64,000 nucleotides of DNA from Niallia circulans (GTDB lineage Bacteria > Bacillota > Bacilli > Bacillales > Cytobacillaceae): the NCBI RefSeq assembly GCF_003726095.1, contig NZ_CP026031.1, positions 4,714,001 through 4,778,000 of the forward strand, in the 5' to 3' direction. The translations under genes and the position numbers were made by a program. The notes under the pieces are model-generated. The model did not search any database. It was not told where the DNA came from and saw nothing but the letters and a program-made list of their open reading frames with translations. Shown piece by piece: positions 16,283-25,100 of this stretch; positions within the stretch are counted from its first letter, which is position 1, and the number at the start of each line of letters is the position of its first letter.

Positions 16283-16356
16283 TGTATTCAGTACCCAATC
16301 CTCACAATTCCAATAAACAGTCGCGATTTCATAATAGAAAGCAGTTTTGTGAGATA
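16283..16356 (-). pseudogene. short relic of the 3' end of an ABC-F gene
   Basis: About 75 bp aligns by eye, at roughly three-quarters identity, with the 3' end of the ABC-F gene at 30240-30314 (shared blocks include CACAATTCCAA and GATAGAAA/AATAGAAA). Both copies are in the same orientation. It is a dead fragment, either from duplication of that gene or from a vanished paralogue. Confidence 0.6.
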
Positions 16357-16552
16357 CTTCCTGTTTTTTGATTAATAGGAAGAGTATCTATTCCAATTGA
16401 CCTTTTTTTCACTTTTATGTTTAAAACTAAAAAAACAGGGTATTGCAGAATAAGGAATTTATTTACAGATTGAGCTTTCAGTATGCAATTAGACTATTAG
16501 ATACTTACATATACAGAGATTTCAAATTAATTTACTTCTATTTACCTAATAT

Positions 16553-16595
16553 AAATATGGAATAATTAGATATTTTTTCTCATTATTCCATATTT
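16553..16595. promoter_or_regulatory. 14-bp perfect inverted repeat at the type VII promoter
   Basis: AAATATGGAATAAT (16553-16566) and ATTATTCCATATTT (16582-16595) are exact inverted copies 15 nt apart. The right arm covers the -35 region of the promoter at 16602. It could be an operator for a dimeric regulator. A hairpin terminator is less likely because no T tract follows the stem. Confidence 0.6.
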
Positions 16596-16601
16596 TAGGC
16601 G

Positions 16602-16610
16602 TGTTATAAT
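16602..16610 (+). promoter_or_regulatory. extended -10 promoter of the LXG/type VII locus
   Basis: TGTTATAAT is a perfect extended -10 element (TG, one base, TATAAT) about 100 bp before the first gene. No good -35 hexamer is visible, which fits an extended -10 or an activator-dependent promoter. Confidence 0.55.
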
Positions 16611-16709
16611 GAGAAAGATTGGAAAAAGAAGGGGTTTTGAGAAGGCGTCATCACGTAAGGAAAAATACATAGTTATTAAGACGAATAGCACCAGAAAGGG
16701 TGATCTTAC

Positions 16710-17078
16710 TTGTCTATATTCTATTATTATGGGTTGTTGCAAGAGAAGGAAGACCAGCTTCGCAGGCTAAAGAATGGGAAATCTGATCTGAAGGCTATCA
16801 AGCATGAAATGACAAGTTATAGTGATAATGTTGTCAAGCCAGATTTATCAGCTTCAACTTGGCATGGGACATTAGCTGTAGAATTTGAAAATATAAGAAC
16901 AAAGGGAGCTTTTCAACAATATCAAGATATTGAAATAAAGCAGTTACCTAATAGGATTTCTGAAATCAATGAAAAGATTAACAGTCTGCAAAGTGAAATG
17001 AACAGCATAAGACATACGATCCATGAACTCGAAGAAGAAAGAGAAAAGGAAATGAAAAGAAAACAGAAAAAGAAATAG
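16710..17078 (+). CDS. DUF5082-family (YwqH-like) LXG-associated protein
   Basis: A 122-residue, mostly alpha-helical soluble protein with the DUF5082 pattern: LQEKEDQLRRLKNGKSDL at the start, a WHG-type turn (STWHGTLAVEFEN), and a long charged coiled coil to the end. In B. subtilis the homologue YwqH precedes YwqI and the LXG toxin YwqJ. Such small helical partners are thought to bind the LXG domain and present it to the type VII machinery. It begins with TTG at 16710 after AAAGGGTGAT. It is first in the effector module and is followed by a DUF5344-like gene and the LXG gene. Confidence 0.75.
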   Translation: MSIFYYYGLLQEKEDQLRRLKNGKSDLKAIKHEMTSYSDNVVKPDLSASTWHGTLAVEFENIRTKGAFQQYQDIEIKQLPNRISEINEKINSLQSEMNSIRHTIHELEEEREKEMKRKQKKK

Positions 17079-17164
17079 ATGGAATTATTATTAAATGAGG
17101 GTATTTACTGCAGATAATTTTATTTATTTTTTCTAAATTTTAGTAGTAAAGTTGTGGTGAAAAT

Positions 17165-17449
17165 ATGGGAGAAATAAAGTTTGATTATAGTGGGATAGAA
17201 AGTGTTTTAAAAAAAATGGATACTAACATAACTGCATTTCAAGCAAATCTGCCAGAAAATAATGCTAAGAATAATAAGTTAGATTTATTAACGGAACTAG
17301 AAGAAGTGAATGCATCATTTGTAAAAATAATGAATGAATATAAAACCCTTTTGCTAAAAAATGCAAATACAGTAAGAGATTCTGTAACATTAATGAGGGA
17401 GACAGATGAAGCACTGAGAGACGTTATTTCTTCAGAGGTATTAAGATGA
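17165..17449 (+). CDS. DUF5344-family (YwqI-like) LXG-associated protein
   Basis: A 94-residue helical protein (GEIKFDYSGIESVLKKMD, then LLTELEEVNASFVKIMNEY). It resembles YwqI/DUF5344, a WXG100-sized partner of LXG toxins. Its stop overlaps the ATG of the LXG gene by 4 bp, so the two are translationally coupled, as expected for a targeting chaperone and its toxin. It probably pairs with the N-terminal LXG domain for secretion. The assignment rests on size, helical pattern and position. Confidence 0.7.
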   Translation: MGEIKFDYSGIESVLKKMDTNITAFQANLPENNAKNNKLDLLTELEEVNASFVKIMNEYKTLLLKNANTVRDSVTLMRETDEALRDVISSEVLR

Positions 17450-18876
17450 AAGTATTAGAGGTTGCAAGTTTAGAAGAGTATTTAGACCAAACGATAAAAT
17501 CCTTTAAAGAAAAGGTAGAGCAGATTCATTCTTTAGAACAATCTGTGATGGAATTAGTAGGTTTGGATGGTTCCTTTCATGGAAAAGGTGCTGAATCAAT
17601 CAAATTCTTTTATGAATCAAGCCATAAGCCTTTTCTAGTGAAACTAAAACAAGTTATTCAAGATTATCAAGAAAAAATATCTAAATGCAGAGAGGCAATA
17701 AATTCTTTTGAGCCAAATGAAGATGGTTTTATTCGACAGAGTTTTTTACAAGAAGAGCTTTCAGACCGCCTAACGTCCGTACAAAACTATACAAATGATG
17801 TTATCGCAGATGGAAATAGTGTAATGGAAAAAATTTCAGATATTATTTCTTTAGCTAGTCTTGATGATTCCATGTTTAATAGCGAGATTAAAAATGCTAA
17901 AAATAAAATAGCGGAAACAATTAATCAGCTTGAAACCATAGATCGGCAAAATGCTGATTCCTTTAATGAAATAAAAAGTGACTTAGCAATCATGCAAAGT
18001 TATTTATCAGAGCTAAATACAAATGTTAACTTAAATCCTGAACTGATTCGTCATTTCAGTCCATACAACCTTTTAACAAGCACTAGCCATTTTTTATTGG
18101 TTTCTAGTATAAAGCCATCTAACAGTAGATTTGACAGTAACCCTCCTTATCGTAACGATTCCCAAAAATCTATCTTTCTATTAGATGCATATGGACAATA
18201 TCCATATAGATGGCTGGGATTAAATTATACTTCATCATCAGAGAAGCAGGAAGTAGATAAGGAAATTAATGAGGACGGATTTCTAGTCGGAGACAAAGTG
18301 ACAAAAGGGGATTTTTCAGCAGAAGGCGGACTTGGAAAAATAGAAAATGACTGGTCTGGTTTCGATGACTTCAAAAATGGAAGTGGCCAGCTTGGTGGCG
18401 CTAGTTCTTTCAGGGGCATTCATGCTGGCTTAGAATATGATACAACTATTTTGGATAGTAGCTTCAGCCAAGATATTTTATTTGCAGAAGGCCAGGCAAG
18501 TGTTGGAGGAAGCAGTATTCTGCCGATTGCTAAAGCAGGTGGGTCTGTTTATACTGCACAAGTAAAATCTCAGATAGATAAAGAGGTCGACTTTGTAGGA
18601 AGTACTGGATTAGAAGCCAAAGGGGAAATTCTAAAAGCAAATGCCTTTGCCGGGGTTGATGGTAGTTCCGTTGGCTTTGGAGCAAAAGCTTCCGTAGCGG
18701 AAGGAGAAGTCTCGGGAATAGCGCCAATCCCTTTTACAGACTATACGATTAAAGGGACTGTAGGCGCTTCTGCTGTCGGGATAGGTGGAGAGGCAAAAGT
18801 AGGGAAAGAAATTGTTCTCGATCTTCGCTTGCTATTAGGAGTAAAGATAGGCATAAGTTTTGAAAAAGAGGAATAA
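17446..18876 (+). CDS. LXG-domain type VII effector with a glycine/alanine-rich C-terminal domain
   Basis: Predicted type VII secreted polymorphic toxin of 476 residues. Residues 1-200 are an LXG domain: MKVLEVASLEEYLDQTIKS, LDGSFHGKGAESIKFFYESSH, then long helices. Residues about 255-470 are a repetitive beta-rich region of Gly/Ala/Glu strands (FAEGQASVGGSS, KGEILKANAFAGVDG, IKGTVGASAVGIGGEAKVG). Similar regions end other Bacillus LXG proteins, but I cannot assign an activity; a membrane-acting or structural toxin domain is possible. No nuclease or NADase motif is visible. There is no signal peptide, as expected for this route. The following small genes are candidates for immunity. Confidence 0.8.
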   Translation: MKVLEVASLEEYLDQTIKSFKEKVEQIHSLEQSVMELVGLDGSFHGKGAESIKFFYESSHKPFLVKLKQVIQDYQEKISKCREAINSFEPNEDGFIRQSFLQEELSDRLTSVQNYTNDVIADGNSVMEKISDIISLASLDDSMFNSEIKNAKNKIAETINQLETIDRQNADSFNEIKSDLAIMQSYLSELNTNVNLNPELIRHFSPYNLLTSTSHFLLVSSIKPSNSRFDSNPPYRNDSQKSIFLLDAYGQYPYRWLGLNYTSSSEKQEVDKEINEDGFLVGDKVTKGDFSAEGGLGKIENDWSGFDDFKNGSGQLGGASSFRGIHAGLEYDTTILDSSFSQDILFAEGQASVGGSSILPIAKAGGSVYTAQVKSQIDKEVDFVGSTGLEAKGEILKANAFAGVDGSSVGFGAKASVAEGEVSGIAPIPFTDYTIKGTVGASAVGIGGEAKVGKEIVLDLRLLLGVKIGISFEKEE

Positions 18877-18906
18877 AGAAATCCAGTAATAAAAGGAGAA
18901 AGTACT

Positions 18907-19215
18907 ATGTCGCAAGAGGTCAACTCATTAATCATTGATAAAGGAACCGAATTATTGCCGATTGGAACAATTGTATTGCTCGATATATTTTCACAGCCTT
19001 TGATGATTTATGGGAGAATGCAGCAACAAGCAGAGAAAAACAAAATTTGGCAATATGTGGCATGTCCTTATCCACAAGGACATATCTCTGATGAAACAAA
19101 TGTTTTTTTCAATCATGAGCAAATCAAACAAGTCATCTTTAAAGGATTGGAATCAGAGGGAGAAAAATTAATGAGAGAAAAGTTAAATTCCTTTCATCTA
19201 AGGGATGAAAAGTGA
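18907..19215 (+). CDS. DUF4176-family protein
   Basis: A 102-residue soluble protein with the DUF4176 signature: LLPIGTIVLLDIFSQPLMIYGR followed by VACPYPQGH. The family is small, cytoplasmic and regularly found inside LXG/type VII loci, where it may be an accessory or immunity-type factor; its biochemical role is unknown. It lies 30 bp after the effector gene with an AAAGGAGAAAG site and overlaps the next gene at its stop codon, so it belongs to the same transcript. Confidence 0.8.
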   Translation: MSQEVNSLIIDKGTELLPIGTIVLLDIFSQPLMIYGRMQQQAEKNKIWQYVACPYPQGHISDETNVFFNHEQIKQVIFKGLESEGEKLMREKLNSFHLRDEK

Positions 19216-19556
19216 TGAAAAAGATAGTTAGCTTTTTTGGGGAACCATATCATATTATATGGTCTGAATTTCATTATTTAGCTAATTTGAAGAAAGATTC
19301 AGGAACAAATGCAAAGGAAAAAGGCAGAATAGCTCAGCTTCAGGTCTTTAATACTCTGCTCCTAGTAATCTATTCGCTATTTTTAGTTATTTTCTTTGTT
19401 TATATTATTTTGCTTTTTATCGTAAAGCTTTATGCATTATCAGGAATTATTGTCGGGCTGTTGATGATGACCATTATTAAATTGGTGCAAAAGAAGAAGT
19501 ATCTAAAACGCCGGAATGCGTTTATAAAAAATGATCCTACATTGATAGAATCATAG
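19215..19556 (+). CDS. two-helix membrane protein, candidate immunity factor
   Basis: About 113 residues with a soluble N-terminus and two hydrophobic helices (about residues 45-70 and 72-90), then a short basic tail (KKKYLKRRNAFIKND). I do not recognise a family. Small membrane proteins directly behind LXG toxin genes often protect against the cognate toxin, and a membrane location would suit a toxin acting at or through the membrane. That role is inference from position. A GTG at 19212 is an alternative start. Confidence 0.55.
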   Translation: MKKIVSFFGEPYHIIWSEFHYLANLKKDSGTNAKEKGRIAQLQVFNTLLLVIYSLFLVIFFVYIILLFIVKLYALSGIIVGLLMMTIIKLVQKKKYLKRRNAFIKNDPTLIES

Positions 19557-19578
19557 AATAGAGAAGAGGTATCGCATC

Positions 19579-20124
19579 TTGACCAAACTATTATACAGCA
19601 TAATCACTGTAGTATTGATGCTTGTTGGCTGTAGCAATGATTCATCTACTTCAGAAAAGCAAGAGACAAAAGGAAATGTCAATAAAGAAGAAATTTCTTA
19701 CAAAGACAAACAAGGGGAAATCGTGGATTTTATTAACAATGACATCCAAAAAATAATAGCATATGAAACAGAAGCGAATCAGCAATTAGCGACCGTTTCT
19801 GGCGATAATTATAATTCCGATAAGGAATTATATGAGGTGCTGACAAGTAAGGTCATTCCTACTTATGAAAAAGCTGTTAATGAAGCGAGGGACCTTCAAG
19901 TGTCTACTGAAGAGCTAGAGCCAATGAAATCAAAAATCAAAGAAGCGACTAGCACTTACTATGAAGCTTTAATACTAGAGAAAAAGGCACTAGAAAAGAA
20001 GGATAAAGGACTTATTGAAGAGTCAAACAAAAAAGGACAAGAATACATTGAACTAATTAATAGCTATCATGAAGAGATGAAAAAGTTGGCAAGTAAATAT
20101 GAAATTGACTACCAGAAAAATTAA
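19579..20124 (+). CDS. small lipoprotein of the LXG module
   Basis: Secreted lipoprotein of 181 residues starting with TTG at 19579 after AGAAGAGG. The signal peptide ends in the lipobox LVGC (Cys about residue 18). The mature part begins with a Ser/Glu/Lys linker, then long charged helices (ISYKDKQGEIVDFINND, KKALEKKDKGLIEESNKK). No enzymatic motif is visible. A surface-tethered helical lipoprotein in a toxin module may act as an extracellular immunity protein or as a secretion accessory. It is the last gene before the intergenic gap that separates the effector module from the core secretion genes. Confidence 0.6.
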   Translation: MTKLLYSIITVVLMLVGCSNDSSTSEKQETKGNVNKEEISYKDKQGEIVDFINNDIQKIIAYETEANQQLATVSGDNYNSDKELYEVLTSKVIPTYEKAVNEARDLQVSTEELEPMKSKIKEATSTYYEALILEKKALEKKDKGLIEESNKKGQEYIELINSYHEEMKKLASKYEIDYQKN

Positions 20125-20253
20125 TTTCATGCCATTAGTAGATTATAATAGTTAGTTTATAAAATGAATATAATTTAAAAGATTATTTAATTGTGGTAAC
20201 TGCATAATGTCATTCATTGTGTGTTATATATAAAAAACAAAAGGAGAGATAAT

Positions 20254-20547
20254 ATGTCAGGGATCATTCGCGTTACACCAGAAGAATTAGTAGGTATGGC
20301 CGATCGCTATTCTAGTGAAGGAAGTCAAGTGGGAGATCAAATTTCTCGCTTAGACAACATGATTCAAGAATTAGAAACTATGTGGGAAGGTCAGTCAAGC
20401 AGAGCGTTTAGCGAACAATATCAATCGTTAAGACCATCCTTTGTAGATATGCAGCAGTTGCTTGAAGAAATTTCTTCTCAATTAAAAAGTACAGCAAAAG
20501 CATTGGAAGATGCAGACGCTCAAATTGCAAATCAGATTCGAGGATAA
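20254..20547 (+). CDS. esxA: WXG100 secreted protein EsxA/YukE
   Basis: Small helical hairpin substrate of the type VIIb secretion system, 97 residues. It has the WXG turn in LETMWEGQSSRAF (about residues 43-45), flanking amphipathic helices, and a C-terminal helix with a tail (KALEDADAQIANQIRG) of the kind used for recognition by the EssC ATPase. The ATG at 20254 follows AAAGGAGAG; the longer frame from 20221 lacks a site. It heads the conserved core order esxA-esaB-essB-essC-esaA-essA. TATAAT matches at 20144 and 20169 suggest it can be transcribed separately from the effector module. Confidence 0.93.
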   Translation: MSGIIRVTPEELVGMADRYSSEGSQVGDQISRLDNMIQELETMWEGQSSRAFSEQYQSLRPSFVDMQQLLEEISSQLKSTAKALEDADAQIANQIRG

Positions 20548-20625
20548 GATTGAAAGATTGAATATGGTTTATTAAGAGCGCTTTTCTGTAAATGGAGGCG
20601 CTCTTTTCTTTTAAGAGGTGATGAC

Positions 20626-20865
20626 ATGTACATTGAAGTAACGGTAGATCTTTCTAAATATAATGGAGAATATTTAGAACTTCGACTCTCTGATTATCAT
20701 TCAGTGAAGAAGTTAGTGGATATTGCCTGGAAGACAACTAACAGGCTAGATACACCAAGAAATGGATATTGGATAAAGGTAATGAATAAAAAGAGAGTTT
20801 TTTCTGGAGAAAAGCGGTTAGCAGATATCGGAATAATGACAGGTGACAAGATTCAAATATTATAA
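20626..20865 (+). CDS. esaB: ubiquitin-like type VII protein EsaB/YukD
   Basis: A 79-residue cytoplasmic protein with a ubiquitin-like beta-grasp pattern. It begins YIEVTVDLSKYNGEYLELRL and ends VFSGEKRLADIGIMTGDKIQI, like YukD/EsaB. EsaB is a conserved type VIIb component with regulatory or assembly function. It starts after AGAGGTGATGAC and lies between esxA and essB, the standard position. Confidence 0.9.
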   Translation: MYIEVTVDLSKYNGEYLELRLSDYHSVKKLVDIAWKTTNRLDTPRNGYWIKVMNKKRVFSGEKRLADIGIMTGDKIQIL

Positions 20866-20879
20866 AGGAGACAGCAAGT

Positions 20880-22106
20880 ATGTCAAATGAACATGTATCA
20901 TATATGGAAAAAAAGCTGGATGCTGTTATCCAGAAGGAAGACCAGCGAATTATATTTAATTTTCAAATTGAGAAAATTAAGCTGAATCATTTGCTGGAAG
21001 CAGCTTTTCTAGAAGATATAGATAGTCAAGTTAAGAGAACTCTTAATAAACATGAGGATTTATTACAGATAGAGGTTCAATTGCCTAAGTCTTTTATTTA
21101 TAATCAAGGAATCTTCTCTTTGAAAAAAAAGGAACAATACATAATTGCTCATCAATTGCTTGAAAAGGTCCGCAATCACTCCTTATCCCGTCTTCATTTA
21201 TTTATATGTCCAGAAAATATTGCTGTCGATCAAGGTTTGGCGCCTTATTTCCTCCATTATGGAGTAAAAGAAAGTATTCCTCCATATGAAGATAATAGGG
21301 AGGAAGAATGGCTGCAGCTGAAAGCAATGACAGCAGCATTGATTGATAACCAATATTCCTTTGAACAATATATTGCCTATTATGAAACATTGAAATTAAG
21401 TGAAGCAGCAGTTGCGATTATGAAAGCAAATAATTATGATGATCTGCAAGCTGTTCTTGATCAAGCTTTTTTACAGGAAAAAAAGGAATATGAACAGTTG
21501 GTCGAACTTCCGAAAAATAAGTGGAAGCAGATGAAATATGCCATTTGGGCAACTAGTATTTTATTAGTACCAGCAATTATTTACTCTATCTATACCCTGT
21601 TTTTTCTCCAGCCAAAACATAATCATATAATGGATGCCCAACAACACTTTTTAGCGGATGCTTACAGTGATGTAATCACTAGTCTCGAATCATATGATAT
21701 TGATAGTTTGCCGACTGTTGCGCAATATGAATTAGCAACAGCCTATATATATAGTGCGGACTTATCCGATAAACAAAGGGATATTGTAAAAAATACAGTT
21801 ACTCTTCAATCTGATTCTAATTATTATGAATACTGGATTAATATTGGAAGAGGGGACGCTGAAGCTGCCTTGGAGAATGCTCGCTTGCTAGAAGATCGCA
21901 GTCTTATCATGTATGCTTTGCTAGAGTATCAGGCCCATGTTCAGAGAGATGATTCGCTCACCAGTGAAGAGCGTCAGCAACAAATCGATAAAATTGAAAA
22001 TGAGCTAAATAAATATGAGCAAGACATGAAAGAAGAATCTTCTCAAAAGGATACTCTTCTGAAAAAAGATCAGCCAACAAAAGATCAAGGCCAGAATCCT
22101 AAATAA
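20880..22106 (+). CDS. essB: type VII secretion membrane protein EssB/YukC
   Basis: Core type VIIb component of 408 residues. An N-terminal pseudokinase-like cytoplasmic domain (residues 1-210) is followed by one transmembrane helix (about 221-243, IWATSILLVPAIIYSIYTLF). A helical TPR-like extracellular part (ELATAYIYSADLSDKQ) follows, then a charged, probably disordered tail. EssB links the channel-forming ATPase EssC with other membrane components. It starts after AAAGGAGACAG, 14 bp behind esaB. Confidence 0.9.
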   Translation: MSNEHVSYMEKKLDAVIQKEDQRIIFNFQIEKIKLNHLLEAAFLEDIDSQVKRTLNKHEDLLQIEVQLPKSFIYNQGIFSLKKKEQYIIAHQLLEKVRNHSLSRLHLFICPENIAVDQGLAPYFLHYGVKESIPPYEDNREEEWLQLKAMTAALIDNQYSFEQYIAYYETLKLSEAAVAIMKANNYDDLQAVLDQAFLQEKKEYEQLVELPKNKWKQMKYAIWATSILLVPAIIYSIYTLFFLQPKHNHIMDAQQHFLADAYSDVITSLESYDIDSLPTVAQYELATAYIYSADLSDKQRDIVKNTVTLQSDSNYYEYWINIGRGDAEAALENARLLEDRSLIMYALLEYQAHVQRDDSLTSEERQQQIDKIENELNKYEQDMKEESSQKDTLLKKDQPTKDQGQNPK

Positions 22107-22153
22107 AGAAGAAAATATAAAAATAATAATAGCAACAATTGTGAGGTGATGTA

Positions 22154-25100
22154 ATGTATACGCTGTTTGTTTTCCATGAACAAACCTATTATTCTATTAA
22201 ATTAACAAAAAATAGCAGTATTACCATTGGTCCAGAATTTGGAGACAATATTACTCTTCCATCTTTCCCTTCTTCCATACTTGTAAAAGTGGGGGAAGAT
22301 GACAGGGCGATATATAGGATAGATTCGACTGAAACTGTGATGGGGACAGAGAAGTTTTATCAACTAAGCCTGGAAAGTCAAAGCCTTACGCTGTTTATGA
22401 CAAGCAGGAAGAAGCTCGAAAAAACTTACTATATTGGAAATCAGTCTGAAGTAGTATGTATGGTAGAACCAGTTTCAAAGGATGAAGAATGCCATTTTGA
22501 AAAAAAATCTATTTACATAAAAAAAGCGCATATGCAACATGGCGCAAAAGGGCTTTCTTTAATAAAAAATCAGAAGTATTGGGAAATTATTTCTAGAGAT
22601 TCTACAGTTTATCTAAATGGTCATATGGTTTTAGACAAACAAAAGCTAGAGGTTGGCGATATACTCTTCTGGAATGGCATATATGTTACATTGATGGATC
22701 AGGATGTAATTCAAATAGAGAGCTTCTATGAATTTGAGTCATCTCTAAAAGAGATTTCCCTTCCTCAATCAGAGATGATGAAACGCTATCCGAATTATCG
22801 GAGGACACCTAGAATGCTGTATGAATTACCTAAGGAGAAAGTGCAGTTATCCTTTCCAGGTCAAGAATCGATGCAATCTAAAAGAAGTCTATGGCTAATC
22901 ATTCTTCCACCTTTAGTGATGATGATCGTGATGGGACTTGTTGCTTTATTAATACCAAGAGGAATTTTTATTCTTATTTCCATTGTGATGTTCTCTATGA
23001 CTATTATTACTTCCACGATTCAGTATTTTAAAGAAAAGACATCCAGAAAAGAGCAAGAAGAACGAAGAAAAAGAGTCTATTCTAATTATCTGGAAGAAAA
23101 AAGAAGGGAGCTTGAATCCTTAGCTTCAAAGCAGCGACAAGTACTGGAGTTTCATTTTCCTTCTTTTGAAAGAATGAAATATTTGACGGAACAGATTTCT
23201 GACCGAATCTGGGAGCGAAGTATAGATAGTAAAGACTTTTTACAATTTCGACTGGGGACAGGGGATGTTCCTGCAAGTTACCAAATAAGTGTAAACTCTG
23301 CTGATTTATCTAATCGGGAGATGGATGAATTGCTTGAAAGGTCAAAGCATCTGCAGAAGACCTATCAGCATGTGAAAAATCTTCCAATTACTGCCGATTT
23401 ATCGAAAGGATCCATTGGTCTTATTGGTAAGATGTCCGTATTAAAGGGAGAATTGCACCAAATCATTGGGCAGCTTGCATTTTTTCATAGTTATCATGAT
23501 GTACGATTTCTTTTTATTTTTCATGAGGAGGAATATAAGTATTGGGAATGGATGAAATGGCTGCCTCATTTTCAAATTCCTCAATCTTTTGCTAAAGGGT
23601 TTATTTATAATGAACAAACGAGGGATCAGCTATTGTCATCTATTTATGAATTGATCAGGGAAAGAGATGTGGAAGAAACAGATGAAAAAACTCGTTTTGC
23701 TCCCCATTTTGTCTTTATTGTTACGAATCAGGAACTCCTAGCTGAACATGTAATTCTAGAATATTTAGAAGGCTCTTACAGTCATCTGGGCATATCTGCT
23801 ATCTTTGCAGGTGAAGCAAAAGAAAGTTTCTCAAATAATATTCATACATTGATTCGATATGTGAACGGAAGACAGGGCGATATATTAATCCAAAATAAAG
23901 CCGCAGTGCAGATTCCTTTTAATTTGGATAATCATGCTTTAAATGGTAATGAAGAGTATGCCCGCATGCTTAAAACACTTAATCATCAGGTGGGGGTTAC
24001 TAATTCTATACCAGAAACGGTTTCGTTTATGGAGATGCTTAAGGCAAAAGATGTTGATGAAATTCCAATTAAAGAAAATTGGCTCACAAATGAGTCTGCT
24101 AAAACATTGGCCGCTCCAATCGGACTGAAAGGTAAGTCTGATATTGTCTATTTAAATCTCCATGAAAAAGCTCATGGACCACACGGATTGTTGGCAGGTA
24201 CAACTGGGTCGGGGAAAAGTGAACTTTTGCAAACATATATTTTATCACTTGCAGTTCATTATCATCCACATGAAGTAGCATTTTTACTCATTGACTATAA
24301 AGGTGGAGGGATGGCACAGCCATTTCGAAATATGCCACATTTGTTAGGTACTATTACCAATATTGAAGGCAGCAGAAACTTTAGTAATCGTGCTCTTGCT
24401 TCTATTAAAAGTGAACTTAAACGAAGACAGCGTTTGTTCGATAAATACGAAGTCAATCACATTAATGACTATACAAGCATGTATAAAAGGGGAGAAATTG
24501 AGGAGCCGCTGCCGCATTTATTTCTTATTTCTGATGAATTTGCTGAATTAAAGAGCGAGGAGCCTGATTTCATTAAAGAACTGGTAAGTGCTGCTCGAAT
24601 AGGGAGAAGTTTAGGGGTTCATCTAATATTGGCAACACAGAAGCCAGGTGGAGTAATTGATTCTCAAATCTGGAGTAACGCTCGTTTCCGCATTGCCCTT
24701 AAGGTTCAAAATGCAGAAGACAGCAGGGAGATTTTAAAGAACAGTGATGCAGCCTCTCTTACTATTACTGGTAGGGGCTATCTGCAAGTCGGCAATAATG
24801 AGGTGTATGAATTATTCCAATCTGCATGGAGCGGTGCGAATTATCAAGAAGATACTTCACAAATGGAAGATGAAATTGCAATTGTATCGGATCTAGGGTT
24901 AATTCCTTTATCAGAGTTATCCGTACAGGAAAAAACGAAAGTGCAAGCAAGCAGTGAGATTGATGTTATCGTGGGAAAAATAGAAGAGCTACAAAAGGAG
25001 CTTCAGCTAACAAAACTATCAAGTCCATGGCTTCCGCCTTTATCTCCAAGAATATATCGTCCAGATTATCAGCCTGATGAGAACTACAGAAAAATTAATC

